Of a stretch of 64,000 bases of DNA, positions 31,711 to 43,712 are shown in pieces (positions within the stretch are counted from its first letter, which is position 1; every line of letters begins with the position of its first letter). The DNA comes from Ipomoea triloba (taxonomy: Eukaryota; Streptophyta; Magnoliopsida; Solanales; Convolvulaceae): assembly GCF_003576645.1 (NCBI RefSeq), contig NC_044925.1, positions 17,723,600-17,787,599 of the forward strand, written 5' to 3'. The notes below the pieces were generated by a model. That model did no database searches and was not told the origin of the DNA. It saw only the letters and a program-made list of their open reading frames with translations. Both the position numbers and the translations under genes were made by a program.

Positions 31711-33129
31711 TCATCTACTTCATGGATATCATCTCTTCTTTGTTGAGTCAAGTCCATTTGAGAATTGTATTGTGGCCTGTATTGGGCCATTTGACTTCCA
31801 TTACTTTGGTTTTGATTGTACATCAGTCTGCCCTTCTCATTCTGTCCATAAACAGGTTTGTTTCCATAATTGTATTGTCCTCGCGCTTGATATACATCAT
31901 TGTTGTTCCATCCCTCACCCTACTTCCAATTGTTATTCGATCTTTGATTCTTCCATAGGTATTGTAGCTGGAGTTCCTTTGAAAGTCTACCACCTCAACT
32001 TGCTCAGATGCAGACGGAGAAGTACAAATATTGGTATCATGCGGTGCTCCACAAATGTTACAGTAAAGAGCCAAAGCCATATAAGGCTTGGGTTTTCCTT
32101 CCATTTTTTCTACCATGGCATGTAGCTTTTTGATTTCGTGATTCATTGCTTCTATTTTCGCCTCACTTGCCACACGATTATCAACTTCATATATGCCTCC
32201 ATGATCTCCCCGTCGGTCATACCAACAAGAGGTATTCTTAGATATTCTCTCGACAATTCTTCAGCTTCTGGCAAAGCTAGGGAGACAAAAGCACCGCTGG
32301 AGGATGAGTGAAGCAACATCTTTCCTTCGTTTGTTAGCCCTCCATAGAATGAGCTAATCATGTCCCATGGGTGCATCAGATCTTGCGGGCATTGTCTTTT
32401 AAGAACCTTGAATCGTCGCCAAGCTTCTCCCAAACTCTCAAGCCTTCCTTGCTTGAATTCCTGTATTAGCCTTCGAATCCTCATAGTTTTTGTAATGGGA
32501 AAGAACTCGTTCATGAATTCACGATGCAACTGCTGCCATAATCTGAAATGATTGTCGTCTTGGCTTTCCAACCATCGTGCTGCCTCTCCTATAACTGAAA
32601 ATGGGAATAATTTAAATCGAACTATCTCCCCGCTAACGCCTTCTTGTCTGTACATCCCACATGCTCGTATGAACCTTGTTATGTGTGCATTGGGATCTTC
32701 AGATGGTAATCCCGAGTATTGACTGTTCTAAACCAGTGTGAGAATAGTTGGATGCACGTGAAAGTTGACGTTTTCCATCGGCGGTACATAGATCGAATTA
32801 TGCATGTTAAAATCAGGAGTCATGTAATCTGCAATTGATCTTTGCGGTTCCTGAGGATTTCCATAGTATTCTTCTTCACGAATATTTTCTTGGTTGTTTG
32901 CTCTGTTCGCTTGTGGTTCTTCAAGAATTGGTTCTTCATGGTTAATGGGTGCTTGTGTATTAATTGGAACTGTGGGTGGATTGGGTACAGTTGTTCCTCT
33001 TCCTTGTGGATTTCGTGTTGCGCTTGATGAAGCCATTTGTGACCTTTGGGTGTTTTTCTTCCTAGTTGCTCTATTGATTTCAGGAATGTAGGGTAGTAAG
33101 CCTTGATTTCCCTTTGCTCGCGCGTGCAT
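31711..33129 (-). pseudogene. E2 gag first part (capsid and zinc knuckle)
   Basis: It starts MHARAKG at 33129. A TAG at 32728-32730 stands where E3 has CAG. The capsid then runs from about 32655 (MYRQEGV, GEAARWLES, EFMNEFFPITKTMRI, FKVLKRQCPQ). A one-base deletion near 32252 shifts the frame; the CX2CX3HX4C zinc knuckle (CNICGAPHDTNIC) is at about 32040. Another frameshift follows in the Asn/Gln-rich part. E3 interrupts it at 31710, and the sequence resumes at 12545. Gag should form the particle and bind genomic RNA; this copy cannot do so intact. Confidence 0.8.
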
Positions 33130-33310
33130 TCACCTAGTAAGATTATCAATGAAACAAGGATTCCATAATTCACTAGAAGTAGTCAATTGGGTAAGTAGCA
33201 AAAACAAGTAAAATAGAAATAAAACAAAAGAAAGTGGTATGGATTAACAATGCTTAAATCTAGCATTCATGCAATCAAAGTAAACAAAAACATATGACAA
33301 CATATTGCCC

Positions 33311-33328
33311 TCCCCGGCAACGGCGCCA
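33311..33328 (-). other. E2 primer binding site, tRNA-Asp
   Basis: On minus it reads TGGCGCCGTTGCCGGGGA, three bases after the LTR end. The leader at 33130-33310 has no gene. Confidence 0.9.
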
Positions 33329-33331
33329 TTT

Positions 33332-34666
33332 TGACATCGTCGGTTTTACGTAGGGTTGAGGTGTCAAAAGATATTTGTGTTAAAACGGAAAGTCAGTGAC
33401 TCCCCGGGTGTCGGTCTCGAAGGAGGGACGTGGAGGTGTGTCAAGTGTTCGGGCATTTACTTGACTGAGTCATGCAAGGGATTCGAGTGTGGTGAGTGGT
33501 GGATTGTGAGTGAAATGAATTCATAAGGTTTGGTTTGAGTGCAAGAAAGTAATAAAGTAAAAGTGTTTGAAAATATGTAAAAGGGGTAAGGATTGGATAG
33601 TGTTCATGTATGTTGCATTGTGGTATGACTAAGGTAATGGATAAACAATGCTAGGATGTTGGCTATTCAAGAGTGTGTTGTCTTTGTCCTTTTCCACCTT
33701 TGTGTACTAAGGCTTCTTTGACTTAGGAGTGCCTTCAAGCATCCAAAGCTCTAAGAGGAATATTATCAAACACTTAAGCTACACACTATCCTACTATTCT
33801 TAAGAAGTCAATAGGAACTATGATTGTTTCAAAGCTTCAAATCCTAATTCTAATCAAAGAAATGAAAGAGTCAAGAGCTCAGTCTCTCATCTAGATTGGC
33901 CAAATCCAAACAAGATCTCATCAAAACAACAATCAATAGACAAGAATAGATAATCCAACAATCTAAGCATTTAGATCCAAAATAGAGATAAGATCATCAC
34001 ACTAGCAACATGCAATCACACATTCCAAATCCCTAGATTAAACTAGCCACTCATGATATGAAATTCAAGACAAAAGCTAATTTAATCCAAGAGCAAGATA
34101 ACAAAATATAATAGAAATGTAATAGAGATCACCTAGAGTGAAGTAATCTTTCAATCCAAGCTTGTTGTCTTGCTACAATGGAGATTTATCTAATTTAAGA
34201 AATGAAAATCTAAGAAAATGGAGAAAGTTCTCCAAAAGAAAAACTAGGGAAAGGGAAAACTAAATTTCTGGGAACCTCCTCTGAAAATCTATCAAAGGGG
34301 TTTAAAAAGTCTCCGAAAAGCAACCCTAGCAACATTTCCGCGCAATGCAGTCTCCACGCCAGCTCACACGTGTGTGAGTGTGCGTGGGAGGCTACTGGAT
34401 TGTTTCCATGCATGCTCACACGCGTGTGGCCATCCTCTTGGGTCCTCCGGGGCTCCGATCTTGCCTGGTTCGTTCTTTAAGCTCAACTTTTGCTCCTATT
34501 GGCTCCCAGGACTCCTGTATTACCTCCTTTATGCTAAAAATAGCTTTTGTGTGTTGGTTAGTGAATTTAAAGCATTTATGAGCATAATTCATCATGTAAG
34601 GATGCTATGAACGTGACAAAGCACCCTAATATGCAGTTGATTTAAGGGTATCTCGGAGGCTTATCA
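33332..34666 (-). repeat. E2 5' LTR, 1335 bp
   Basis: On minus it starts TGATAAGCCTCCGAG at 34666 and ends CGATGTCA at 33332. The inverted repeat is at about 34353-34431. It breaks the CopA frame at 34667 with likely target duplication ACGTG (minus). Confidence 0.9.
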
Positions 34667-36061
34667 CACGTTCCGGAGGTGCTTTTTCGATCAATTTTGC
34701 AACCTGCAAAATCTGCATCTGAATATCCGGTTAGTTCAAAATTACCTTCCTTTGGATACCATAATCCAACATTGATTGTTCCCTTGAGGTATCGAATGAT
34801 TTTCTTCGTAGCATCAAGATGACTGTTTTTCGGCTTTGACTGAAATCTTGCACACACACCCACCGAGTAAGATATATCCGGTCTACTCGCAGTGAGGTAT
34901 AGCAAAGATCCAATCATTCCTCGGTAGATCGTTGGATCAACATCCGTTCCTTCGTCATCCTTATCTAATCGCTGTGTTGTATTCATGGGAATTTTGACTG
35001 AGCTTTTTCCTTCTAAGCCAAATTTTCTGATCAAGTCTTTGGTGTACTTGGCTTGATTTATGAAAATTCCTTCCTTCATTTGTTTAACTTGCAGTCCAAG
35101 GAAGTAGTTCAATTCACCCATCATGCTCATCTCAAACCTGTTCTGCATGAGCTTAGAAAATTTCTCACATAAAGATTTATCTGTACTTCCAAAAATAATA
35201 TCATCAACATAAATTTGTACTAATAAAATGTGATTATTTTCTTGAATTCTAAATAAGGTTTTGTCAACTAGTCCTTTGGTAAAACCACAACTAATTAAGA
35301 ACATTGACAGGGTATTGTACCAAGCTCGAGGTGCTTGTTTTAACCCATATAATGCCTTCTTTAGTTTTATAGACTTTGTCAACATCACCTTTTACCTCAA
35401 ATCCGGGTGGTTGTTCAACATAAACTTCATCTTCAAGTAAGCCGTTAAGAAACGCGCTTTTTACGTCCATTTGGTAGACGATAAAATTTTTGTACACTGC
35501 ATATGGTAGGAAAATGCGGATTGCTTCTAATCTTGCCACTGGAGCAAAAGTCTCATCAAAATCTATTCCTTCTTCTTGCGAATAGCCTTTTGCGACCAGT
35601 CTCACTTTATTCCTAACAATAGTGCCATCTTCGTTTGCTTTGTTCCGGAAGACCCATTTTGTACCGATTATGTTGTGATTGCCTAGTCTTGGAACAAGCT
35701 CCCATACGTCATTTCTTTGGAATTGATTAAGCTCTTCTTGCATGGCTTCAATCCAACTAGGATCACTTAAAGCTTCATCTATCTCCATGGGTTCAATCTG
35801 AGATAGGAAACACGAGAACATTGTGTCTCTTGCTGCTGATATGGTTTTCACGCCTTCATGCACATCTCCAATAATTAAATCTTGTGGATGATTTTTGAGC
35901 CATCTCAAATCTGGTTGTAAATTGTTTTGTGAAGTGGGTAGTAGAATGGGTTCATTCTCACGTGTAGAGAGAGAGGGAAAGTTAGTGGGTTCACTTTGGG
36001 TCCCACCACTAATTCCAACTTCCTCCACAGCTTCCTCTAAAGGTTCCACTCCATCATTCAC
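34667..36061 (-). pseudogene. CopA reverse transcriptase, frameshifted and truncated
   Basis: The frame from 36061 holds the RT start ([39 protein letters not shown]) and loses phase near 35360. The second frame (35388 on) carries [15 protein letters not shown], the intact active site YVDD, MIGSLLYLTASRPDI and YSDADFAG, and ends at DRKSTSGT where the E2 LTR begins. The RNase H end is missing from the window. Confidence 0.88.
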
Positions 36062-37512
36062 TTTGCTCTACAATTTCCACTTCTTCATTTCTTGAATTTC
36101 CTGCGCATGGTGCGTCATTTTGCTCTGTATTGGAATCTTTAATTTCCAGATCCTTTAATCCCTGTAAAACATTGTTTCTTGAAGCTTCATTAGTAATAAT
36201 AAAATTATTTGGAACATTATTACCAATTTTTGGATCATCAATTTCCTTGGTTTTTGACGACTCATTGAACACAACGTGGATCGATTCTTCTAACACCATC
36301 GTAGATTTATGCTATACTCTGAATGCTTTGCTGGTAGATGAATATCCAAGGAATATAGCTTCATCTGCACGCTCATCAAAAGTTTTCAGATAGCATTTGC
36401 CATTATTCAGAACAATACATTTGCATCCAAAAGAATGAAAATAGCTAAGGTTAGGTTTTCTCCCTTTCCATAATTCATGTGGTGTTTTGTTGTGCAGCTT
36501 GTTGATAAGGCTTCTATTCTGGGTGTAGCAAGCAGTATTAATTGCTTCTGCCCAAAACCGTTTCAGTAAATCGGCTGCCGTAATCATTACTCGTGCGGCT
36601 TCTTTGAGTGTTCGGTTTCTTCTTTCGGCAACACCGTTTTGTTGTGGTGTTCTTGCAGCTTATAATTGATGTAAAATTCCTTGCATGCTGCAGTAGTTTT
36701 GAATCACGCCGTTTACGAACTCTGTACCTCTATCCGTACGTATTTTAGCTATTTTGAGTTCCTTCTCGATTTGAAGTTGCTTCAACAATTCTGGTAGCTT
36801 TCTTTCAACTTCATTTTTTTTTGAGAAATATAGTCCATGTGTACCTGGAAAAATCATCAACAATATATAACAAGTGTATATTTCTTACTACTCATACTTA
36901 CTGGGTCTACTGGACCAAGTAAATCCATGTGTAGTAGACTAAGACGTCTTGATGATGATTCTTGTGTCTTTGACTTGAATGAAGATTTGATTTGTTTTCC
37001 TCTTTGACATGCATCGCAAATCCGATCTTTATTGTAAACTATTTTGGGTAGTCCTTTGACTAGATCATTTTTTGCGAGCTTGTTGATTGTCTTGAAATTC
37101 AGATGATTCAGCTTCTTGTGCCATTCCCAGCTTGTAGCATTTGTGTTGTTGGCAACTAAGCATATTGGCTCCTTTGTTGTAGACCAATCAACAATGTACA
37201 TGTTCCTTTTTCTCGTTCCTTGTAGTACAATTTCTCCAGTAGTTTCATTTTTCACTTGACATTTGTTTATGAAAAATTCAACTAAATATCCTTTGTCACA
37301 AAATTGACTTGTACTGAAGAGATTAAATTTGAGTCCTTCCACGCATGATACGTCTTCGACTTTTAATCCGTTACGCTCAACTGTTCCGATTCCTTTAGTT
37401 TGGCCGCATCGATCTTTTCCTCCAAAAACTACTTTTGGTCCTTCGATATTCTTAAAATTCACTAGACTAAATTTATTTCCAGTCATGTGATGTGAACATC
37501 AACTATCGAAGT
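36062..37512 (-). pseudogene. CopA protease end and integrase, broken
   Basis: The protease motif WYFDS is followed by TGA (37499-37501) in place of the Gly of the catalytic DSG. The GAG-pre-integrase zinc region has HKKLNHLN and CDACQRGK. The integrase core has HMDLLGP, TDRGTEF and NGVAERRNR, so all three acidic residues exist, but in different frames, with breaks near 36860 and 36640. The C-terminal part has ELWKGRKPNLSYFHSFGC. A weakly conserved linker to RT follows (36299-36054). Confidence 0.8.
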
Positions 37513-37533
37513 ACCAAACTTCTTGTAAACAAA

Positions 37534-39543
37534 TTAAACATTTTTAGGTACCCAGTTTTGCCTGGGTCCTTGGGGGTTAGTAATTTTTGGTACCCAAATC
37601 CACCTTGTCCTTACTGAACCAAGTAAATGTGATTTGTAACCATTGTTGACTTTATAGTCATTACTGATTTTGGAAAAGACTTTCGGTGCCCAGTTTTGAA
37701 AACTGACTCGATTTTTGGGCACTTGGGAAGATACCTTAAAGGAATTAAACCTTGATTTTACCCATGGTTTAATTTCTTTGTATCAATATTGCTCAGAGTG
37801 ATAAAATCTCCCTGGCCCACCATTCGAAAATCTTCCCTTTTTTAAATGTTGTTTTGGTGCACTAAACTCATTGGCATATTTCCTTAAAGGAACAAAACTT
37901 TGCCTTTTTGACTGACTGGGCGAAATATTTCGATAATAAGGCTTCGGCCCACCAGTACTATTTTTGGCAATTTTTTGATAACCAATTCCCTGTCTCATTG
38001 TGCAATCTTGACCTTTGACAAATTTCACCACTCGTACTTTATTCTCTAAAGTCGTAGTAGAATTGGTCAACTTCTGAGAGGCTTGAGAACACGATGGATC
38101 ATAACCTAAACCGGTTTTATCTCCTGAGGGTTTCTGCATATTTACCATTTTATCCATTATTTTGGATGAATGAGAAAATGTAGCTATTACTCGCTTGAGG
38201 TTGTGTTCTCTCACTTCCCTTGATTTACACTCTTCTTGAAGGTAAATAATTTTAGCCTTCAATTCTTTCACCTCGGACATAGCATTTTGCAATTTTCAAT
38301 TTATTTCATCTTTTTCAAGAATCAAAAATTTATTGCGCTCTTCGAGTTGAGAGTGAGTGTCCATAACGGTCTGACAGTCTCTCATAAATTGAGAGAAGGA
38401 CTCTCTAGAAAAAGAAGTACTTGCAGAATCAAAAGATTTAGATGTTACCTCATCTTCTTCAACTTCATGCGCCATTAAGCATAGATCTTGAATTGATGAA
38501 CTACTTAAAGCATCGATGCAGAATAAAGCATTGTCATCCTTTGAGGTGTCACTTTCTCCACTAGATGACTCATCACTTTCACTTGACTCAAGTGGGTCAC
38601 TAATTAATGCTTTCCTTTTGTCTTTCTTGAATCTTCTTTCTTTTGCCTTGGTGTCCTCCTGAGCATTATCACCTTGGTTTTTGCTCACTTTTGGATAAGG
38701 ACATTCTGCCATAAAGTGTCCTGGCTTTCTACAATTGTAACATAGATTCGTATCTGGACCTTCCTTTTTCGTCCATCTGGGTGTATTAGCTTGAGGAAAA
38801 TTTTTGTTGTTCTTTTTCCTCATGAACTTCTTGAATATCCTAACAAACAAAGCAAAATTTTTGTCAGATAAAAATTCACTATTATCTACTGACCTCGATG
38901 TAGACGGTTGTTCGGTGACTAGTGCGGTATTTCTTTCTTCGCGTTCTTCTTCTTTTCTTGTCTTCATCTCAAACTCATAAGCTTTTAGATCACTAAAGAG
39001 CTTGTCGGTTGCAAGAGTTTTGAGATCACTATGGTCTCGCATGGCTATGACCTTCATGTCCCAGTTTGACGGTAGTCCACGTAGGATTTTGAGTGATATT
39101 TCCTTCTGATCAATCTCCTTTCCAAGATCAGTAATTTCTCCTAAGATTTTGACAAATCTTGCTTCCATTTCGGTAATAGATTCACCACTTAGCATTTTGA
39201 AATCCTCAAATTTCTTTAATGCTATTGTGAGCTTATTGTCCTTTTCTTGTTCGTCTCCTTCGCCCATTTTGACTAGCGTTTCCCAAACTTCTTTTGCGGT
39301 TTTGCATTTTCGAACCTTTGGGAAAGTTGCATCGTCGATAGCTTTGAATAAAATATCCTTGGCGATGTTGTCCAGGTTATTTCGTTGTCTATCTTCAGGA
39401 CCCCATTCCTCTTTGGGTTTAGGAATACTTTGCGATGTAGTGCTCGTTTGTTCGGTTGCGGTATTGACTTTAAGAATTTTGATCGGACCGCCGGTAATTA
39501 CTTCCCACATCTCATCGTGTAATGCGGATAAATGAACCTGCAT
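37534..39543 (-). pseudogene. CopA gag
   Basis: It opens at 39543 with a copia gag (UBN2-type) domain: AKEVWETLVKMGEG, FKMLSGESITEMEARF, ILRGLPSNWDMKV. A zinc knuckle CX2CX4HX4C (CYNCRKPGHFMAEC) is near residue 280, and a Ser/Asp-rich region follows. A TGA at 38296-38298 interrupts it; the frame then continues through a coiled coil and a basic Ser/Tyr-rich tail to 37783. A further stretch with WIWVPK and NWVPK (37722-37534) leads into the protease. The true start may be upstream of 39543. Confidence 0.8.
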
Positions 39544-39660
39544 ACGTATTTTCTAATCATCAAATTTGTCTAATGAAACCAATAGGTTCGGAGCTAAGTC
39601 TCTCTTCATCTTGAAGGTTATGAGATCTGTCTAGCAGTCAAATATACACTCAATAGACAA

Positions 39661-39674
39661 CCGCTCTGATACCA
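39661..39674 (-). other. CopA primer binding site, tRNA-iMet
   Basis: On minus it reads TGGTATCAGAGCGG, complementary to the initiator tRNA-Met 3' end, two bases after the LTR. Confidence 0.88.
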
Positions 39675-40149
39675 CTTGTTGGTCCCGATAGGGTGGTGAA
39701 AAGTCTATAGGGGGGGGGGGGTTGAATAGACTTTTCTAACAATTAAAAAATTTATAACACTTCAACAACAGAGATTTCAATTGAATAAATTCAACTTGAA
39801 ATGTGCAGCAGAATATCGTAAGGTAAAGTGCTATAAAATAAAACTGTGTAAAACTAAAGAGATAACTTGCATGCAACACGTTGGAAAATCTTAAAATAGC
39901 TCAAAGAATATGTATGCAAAGATTCAAGCACATACGAACGTGGGAACACACAAACCCAGATGATATGATCAACATACTACGTAAAGGGTTAGTGAGTTAA
40001 ACATGCAAATATAAAGTCCAGTAAAGTAAAGAGAGGCAGAGATTTATAGTGGTTCAGAGATGGTGTAATTCTCCTACTCCACTTCTTCCTTCTACTTCAA
40101 GGAAGATTTCCACTATCTTCAATCACCCAGATACAATAGTGAAACTCCA

Positions 40150-40375
40150 AGTGCTACACAAGCACTTCCCGAGTGTTACGCACAAAGCTAGACTCAACCA
40201 CGAGCTCTCCGCACAAAGCTAAGCTCCCGAGCGCTACGCACACAGCTACGCTCCCCGAACGCTACGCACAAAGCTACGTTCCCGAACGCTACGCACAAAG
40301 CTACGTTCCAACCAAGTGTTTCGCACAAAGCTACACTTAGTTCAGCCGAGTGTTACTCACCCAGCTACACTCCTT
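40150..40375 (-). repeat. imperfect 27-bp tandem repeats in CopA LTR
   Basis: About seven units contain GCTACGCACAAAGCTACG or close variants. The two best (about 40255-40310) are exact 27-bp copies; outer units are diverged. Confidence 0.75.
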
Positions 40376-40544
40376 TCTACTCTCAGTAGAGATACAACTA
40401 TTGTTCCAAGAAATAAAGATTTATTTTCTAAGACTTGAAATCCTCTCGTGTATAGCTCAATATCACAGCACTCTGTATTTTTATCGAATTCACCGCTCAG
40501 TAGCACCACTTGTTCGTCTGTTCGTTCGCTCAGATCTCTACTGT

Positions 40545-41806
40545 CATGAACTCCCCGAGTGTCGTGTCTCTCGCGGATGGCAAATTGGAGAATATACGGG
40601 TTTGCTATCTTGATTTATTTGAATAACACGGAGGTTGAGCATATAGATGTTGGTGAAAAGAAGTAATAAGAGTGCAAAGGTTGATAAGATTTGGAAGTAA
40701 GTAAAGGTGAATAAAGGCGGATGGGGCTAGGATATCGTGGAGATTGGTTCAAAGCGTAAAGTAGAGTATTGATTTTCCTTGAGTTATGGTTGAAGGAGCT
40801 TGGAACATTGTCCTAAGTGGCGTCACACTCAAGCTCCCAATCCTCAGTCGGTTGGGGAATTTTATCAAACACTTTGTTTACAAGTTCCCTCCGGATCTCA
40901 TCTTCTCAGATTAAGAGCGGGAGATGTGGGTAGTGGGCTACATCTCTTTGCGATATCTCGCCAAAGAGATGATCCTATACTCTTGAAGAGATCGGGGCCC
41001 TCGATCTAACAAGATCATACAAAACATACACACAATTTCAACATTCCCCAAAGACATCAAACTCATTCATCAAGTTAGATCATGAACACCAAATCTCCAT
41101 TCAATCTAGCCCTTATCCTAGGGATTAGCCTCTCATAGGCTTTAACAACATCACATCATTAAAATAGGAAAGCATATCTACAAGATCAAGATAAAAAGCA
41201 AATATCTTTAAGGAAAAGGAAAAGCAAGAGAAATCCAAAGAGAAAACAAGTCTTTAATGGAAGAGTTTACCCAAAGGATCTCAAGGCTATGGAGATCCAA
41301 GTTCTCTTCTCCAAGGAGCTCCTCCTCCTCTCCCTAGTCTTATCTAACCCTAACTTAAAGTGAAGAATGAAAATTTGACAAAAGACTCCCTAAACCTAGC
41401 TGAAATGTCCCTTAAATACTAAAACATCGCGCAAGATTATGGTGCCGTCCCACGCCTGCTCACACGTGTGTGGACTGGTGTGGACGGTTACTGGAATAAT
41501 TCCACGCCAACTCACACGCGTGGTGGTGCTCGTGGGCGTGGGTTTCCTCGTTCCTTTTGTTGTTTCCGGTTTGGTCCTTGCGTGCTCCCATATGGATTGA
41601 TTTTTCTTTTCACGGGTTTTATGCTCTCTTTGGTTGATTTCAGCCTTCATTCCTGTGGGAATCCTTCAAAACACTCCACAGAGAACTCGTTTGCAATTTG
41701 TTAGTAAAATAGCATGTAAACACGTAATTGCATTCTTTAAGACTTTGTTTTGGCAAGAAATCAACTTAATAAGTTCTAGATAATTAGGTACTTTTGGCGT
41801 CTATCA
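40545..41806 (-). mobile_element. truncated solo LTR of family C
   Basis: On minus it starts TGATAGACGCC at 41806 and follows the E4 LTR down to GTTCATGAC at about 40545, where the last 70 bp or so are missing. It has no internal region. The flanks (cacct on the right, ctactg on the left) do not match, so the end was probably deleted after LTR-LTR recombination. The inverted repeat is at 41449-41540. Confidence 0.75.
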
Positions 41807-43091
41807 CACCTCTGTGTTTGTCTTCAAGTCTTCTTGGGCTTTTTATAATTCAAAAAATCATTTGCCCGTTATGAACATTCAAATTTTGAACGTTCAATTG
41901 ATCTGATTGGTCATTCCAATATGATCTTGATGGCCATACCTCCTCATTTAATGACCATACCGTTGATCTAATAACTTGCCAATTTGATCTGATAAGATCT
42001 CCATTTTGATCTGCTCATTTAATGCCACTGGTAATTTTAGAAAAATTACCTCCGCAAATTGCTCACCAAAGTCTTCTAATTCGGCTTGATTGATCTTTGA
42101 AATTTGTAGCGTCTAATTTTTGACTTGTTGTCTTGGCAGCCTGATATTGTGGACTTTGTGTTCTCCAGAGCCTGATATTTTTGACTTTATTACAATCTTG
42201 ATTTGATCTTGGGCAAGTTGATCTTTCAAAAATATTTTCCGGGTGGCTCTTGCTTGAGTATGAACAATAATCTTCAGAAAATCACCACCTTCAAATTTCT
42301 TCTGGTTCATGGCATCACGTACTGCACCTTGTAAAATATGAACCTTGTAAATTTGGCTAAGTAAAAGTTGCACTAGATGTTCCTCCATAAGTTTCTCTAT
42401 AGTGCCTTTCACGCGTGTATAAATGTAGTATGGATCACGCGCATAAGTCTTGCCAAAGTTGCTGCATTTGACTTTTGACTTGCTCCAAAAAGCCTTGGCC
42501 GTGTGACTAGCTCCAAGCTTCCTCCTTTAGACTTTAAAATGTAGCAAGTAGGATTTAAACACTAGACCAATAGCTAGCATGCTCAAGTTCTTAACCATTA
42601 CTCTACTTTAGCTCATTCGATTGTATTCACCAAGATAATGTATTTGATCCTTCTTTGCATTGTGTAGCGTATGGTGTAGAGATAGTGGATCTTGAACTTC
42701 CTTCCTCCCTTGGACTTTGACTTGCTCCATAGGTTGCTCCACAACTTCCTCCATAGACCAAAAGTTTACTTTCTTGTGGAATCGAGCCGTGACACTACTA
42801 GCTCCACTTCTTGCTCTTCAAGGCTTAAAATGTTCTTTGTAGGATTCGAACTCATGCCTTTTAGCAATGATAATTTGGTCTTATCCATTAGATCATATAC
42901 ACTTATGTGTATAGTGGAAGCAAATGACTTACAAGACTCATGACAAAATGTATTCTATAAAACAATAATTCGAACCAATCTAATGTCATGACTTGTCTTC
43001 CGGGTCTAATCTCTACACTCTAAAAATAAAATAGGAGATTTCTAAAATTACAAATTGGCTCATCAAAACTATTACATTTTTATTCCTAACA

Positions 43092-43712
43092 CAAACTCTT
43101 GAAGAAGTAGTATTTAATGGATCAAACGAGGCTTGGCCTCTAATTTGGACATGAGGAACCAGATGGCCACATGGTCGGTATGCACTACAACCGGAGACAT
43201 CACCAAATAAAAACAGAATTTATTCAAAGCAAACAGAATGGCCAAAACTCTTTCTCGGTTGTTGTGTAAGCTTGTTGTGGCTTGGTAAGCATTTGGCTAG
43301 CATAGGCAATTGGTTGGAACACCTTGTCATTATTTTGCACAAGTACCGCGCCTACGGAATGATTACTTGCATCACACATGAGCTCAAAAGCTTTACTTCA
43401 ATCGAATCCAACCAATATGGGAGTATTCACCATTGCTCTTTTCAATTCATCAAAAGCCTTAACACTTTCTTCACCCTTCTCGAATGTTGCATCTTTTTCC
43501 AATAACCTTGTCAGTGGCCTTGTAATTTTGGAAAAGTCTTTGATAAACTGATGGTAGAAACCAACATGCCCCAAGAAGCTCCTTAAAGATATGACAGTGT
43601 GTGGTGGGGGTAGAGTTTCAATTACCGCGGTTTTGGCTCTATCAACTTCAATACCTTTCTTGGAGACTTTATGGCCCAATACAATACCTTCCTTCACCAT
43701 GTAGTAACATGA
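43092..43712 (-). pseudogene. G: Athila-like RT/RNase H fragment
   Basis: The minus frame from 43700 gives MVKEGIVLGHK, SLRSFLGHVGFYHQFIKDFS and KAFDELKRAMVNTPILVG, close to E4 25190-25500 but not identical. A TGA at 43398-43400 stands where E4 has TGG. RNase H continues with ELMCDASN and TTTEKEF to ILLLQEF at the CopA border. It is the oldest layer: CopA cut its downstream end and E5 its upstream end. Confidence 0.8.

Larger units (their letters stand above)
6225..34666 (-). mobile_element. E2: Athila-like element, family B, split by E1 and E3
   Basis: The parts in transcription order are: 5' LTR (34666-33332), primer site, gag first part (33129-31711), E3 insertion, gag-protease rest (12545-11387), internal inverted repeats, leader intron, ORF1 (10163-8917), 3' noncoding region and partial 3' LTR (7061-6225) broken by E1. 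The interior without insertions is about 7.1 kb. No RT, RNase H or integrase is present. It inserted into the CopA reverse transcriptase gene at 34667. Confidence 0.8.
34667..43091 (-). mobile_element. CopA: Ty1/copia element, 5' part
   Basis: In transcription order: a long 5' LTR (43091-39677), iMet primer site, gag, protease, integrase, RT. E2 cuts the RT-RNase H part, and the 3' end lies left of the window. All coding parts are interrupted. It inserted into the G pol fragment at 43092. The lineage may be SIRE/Maximus-like from its length and gag, but I cannot fix it. Confidence 0.8.
39677..43091 (-). repeat. CopA 5' LTR, interrupted by a family C solo LTR
   Basis: On minus it would start TGTTAGGAATA at 43091 and end GGGACCAACA at 39677. 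Without the 1262-bp insertion at 40545-41806 it is about 2.15 kb. A 12-base G run lies at 39710-39721. No gene is seen; open frames at 42113-42943 show no domain. The right boundary is supported because G pol coding resumes at 43092, but the partner LTR is outside the window. Confidence 0.65.

Noticed and set aside
39710..39721. G-quadruplex candidate (12 G run)
   Set aside because: A single homopolymer run without spaced G tracts; its length may also be a sequencing artefact.
42000..43091. Host sequence between CopA and G
   Set aside because: It joins smoothly to the CopA LTR, and G pol coding resumes directly at 43092, so it is best read as the start of the CopA LTR.
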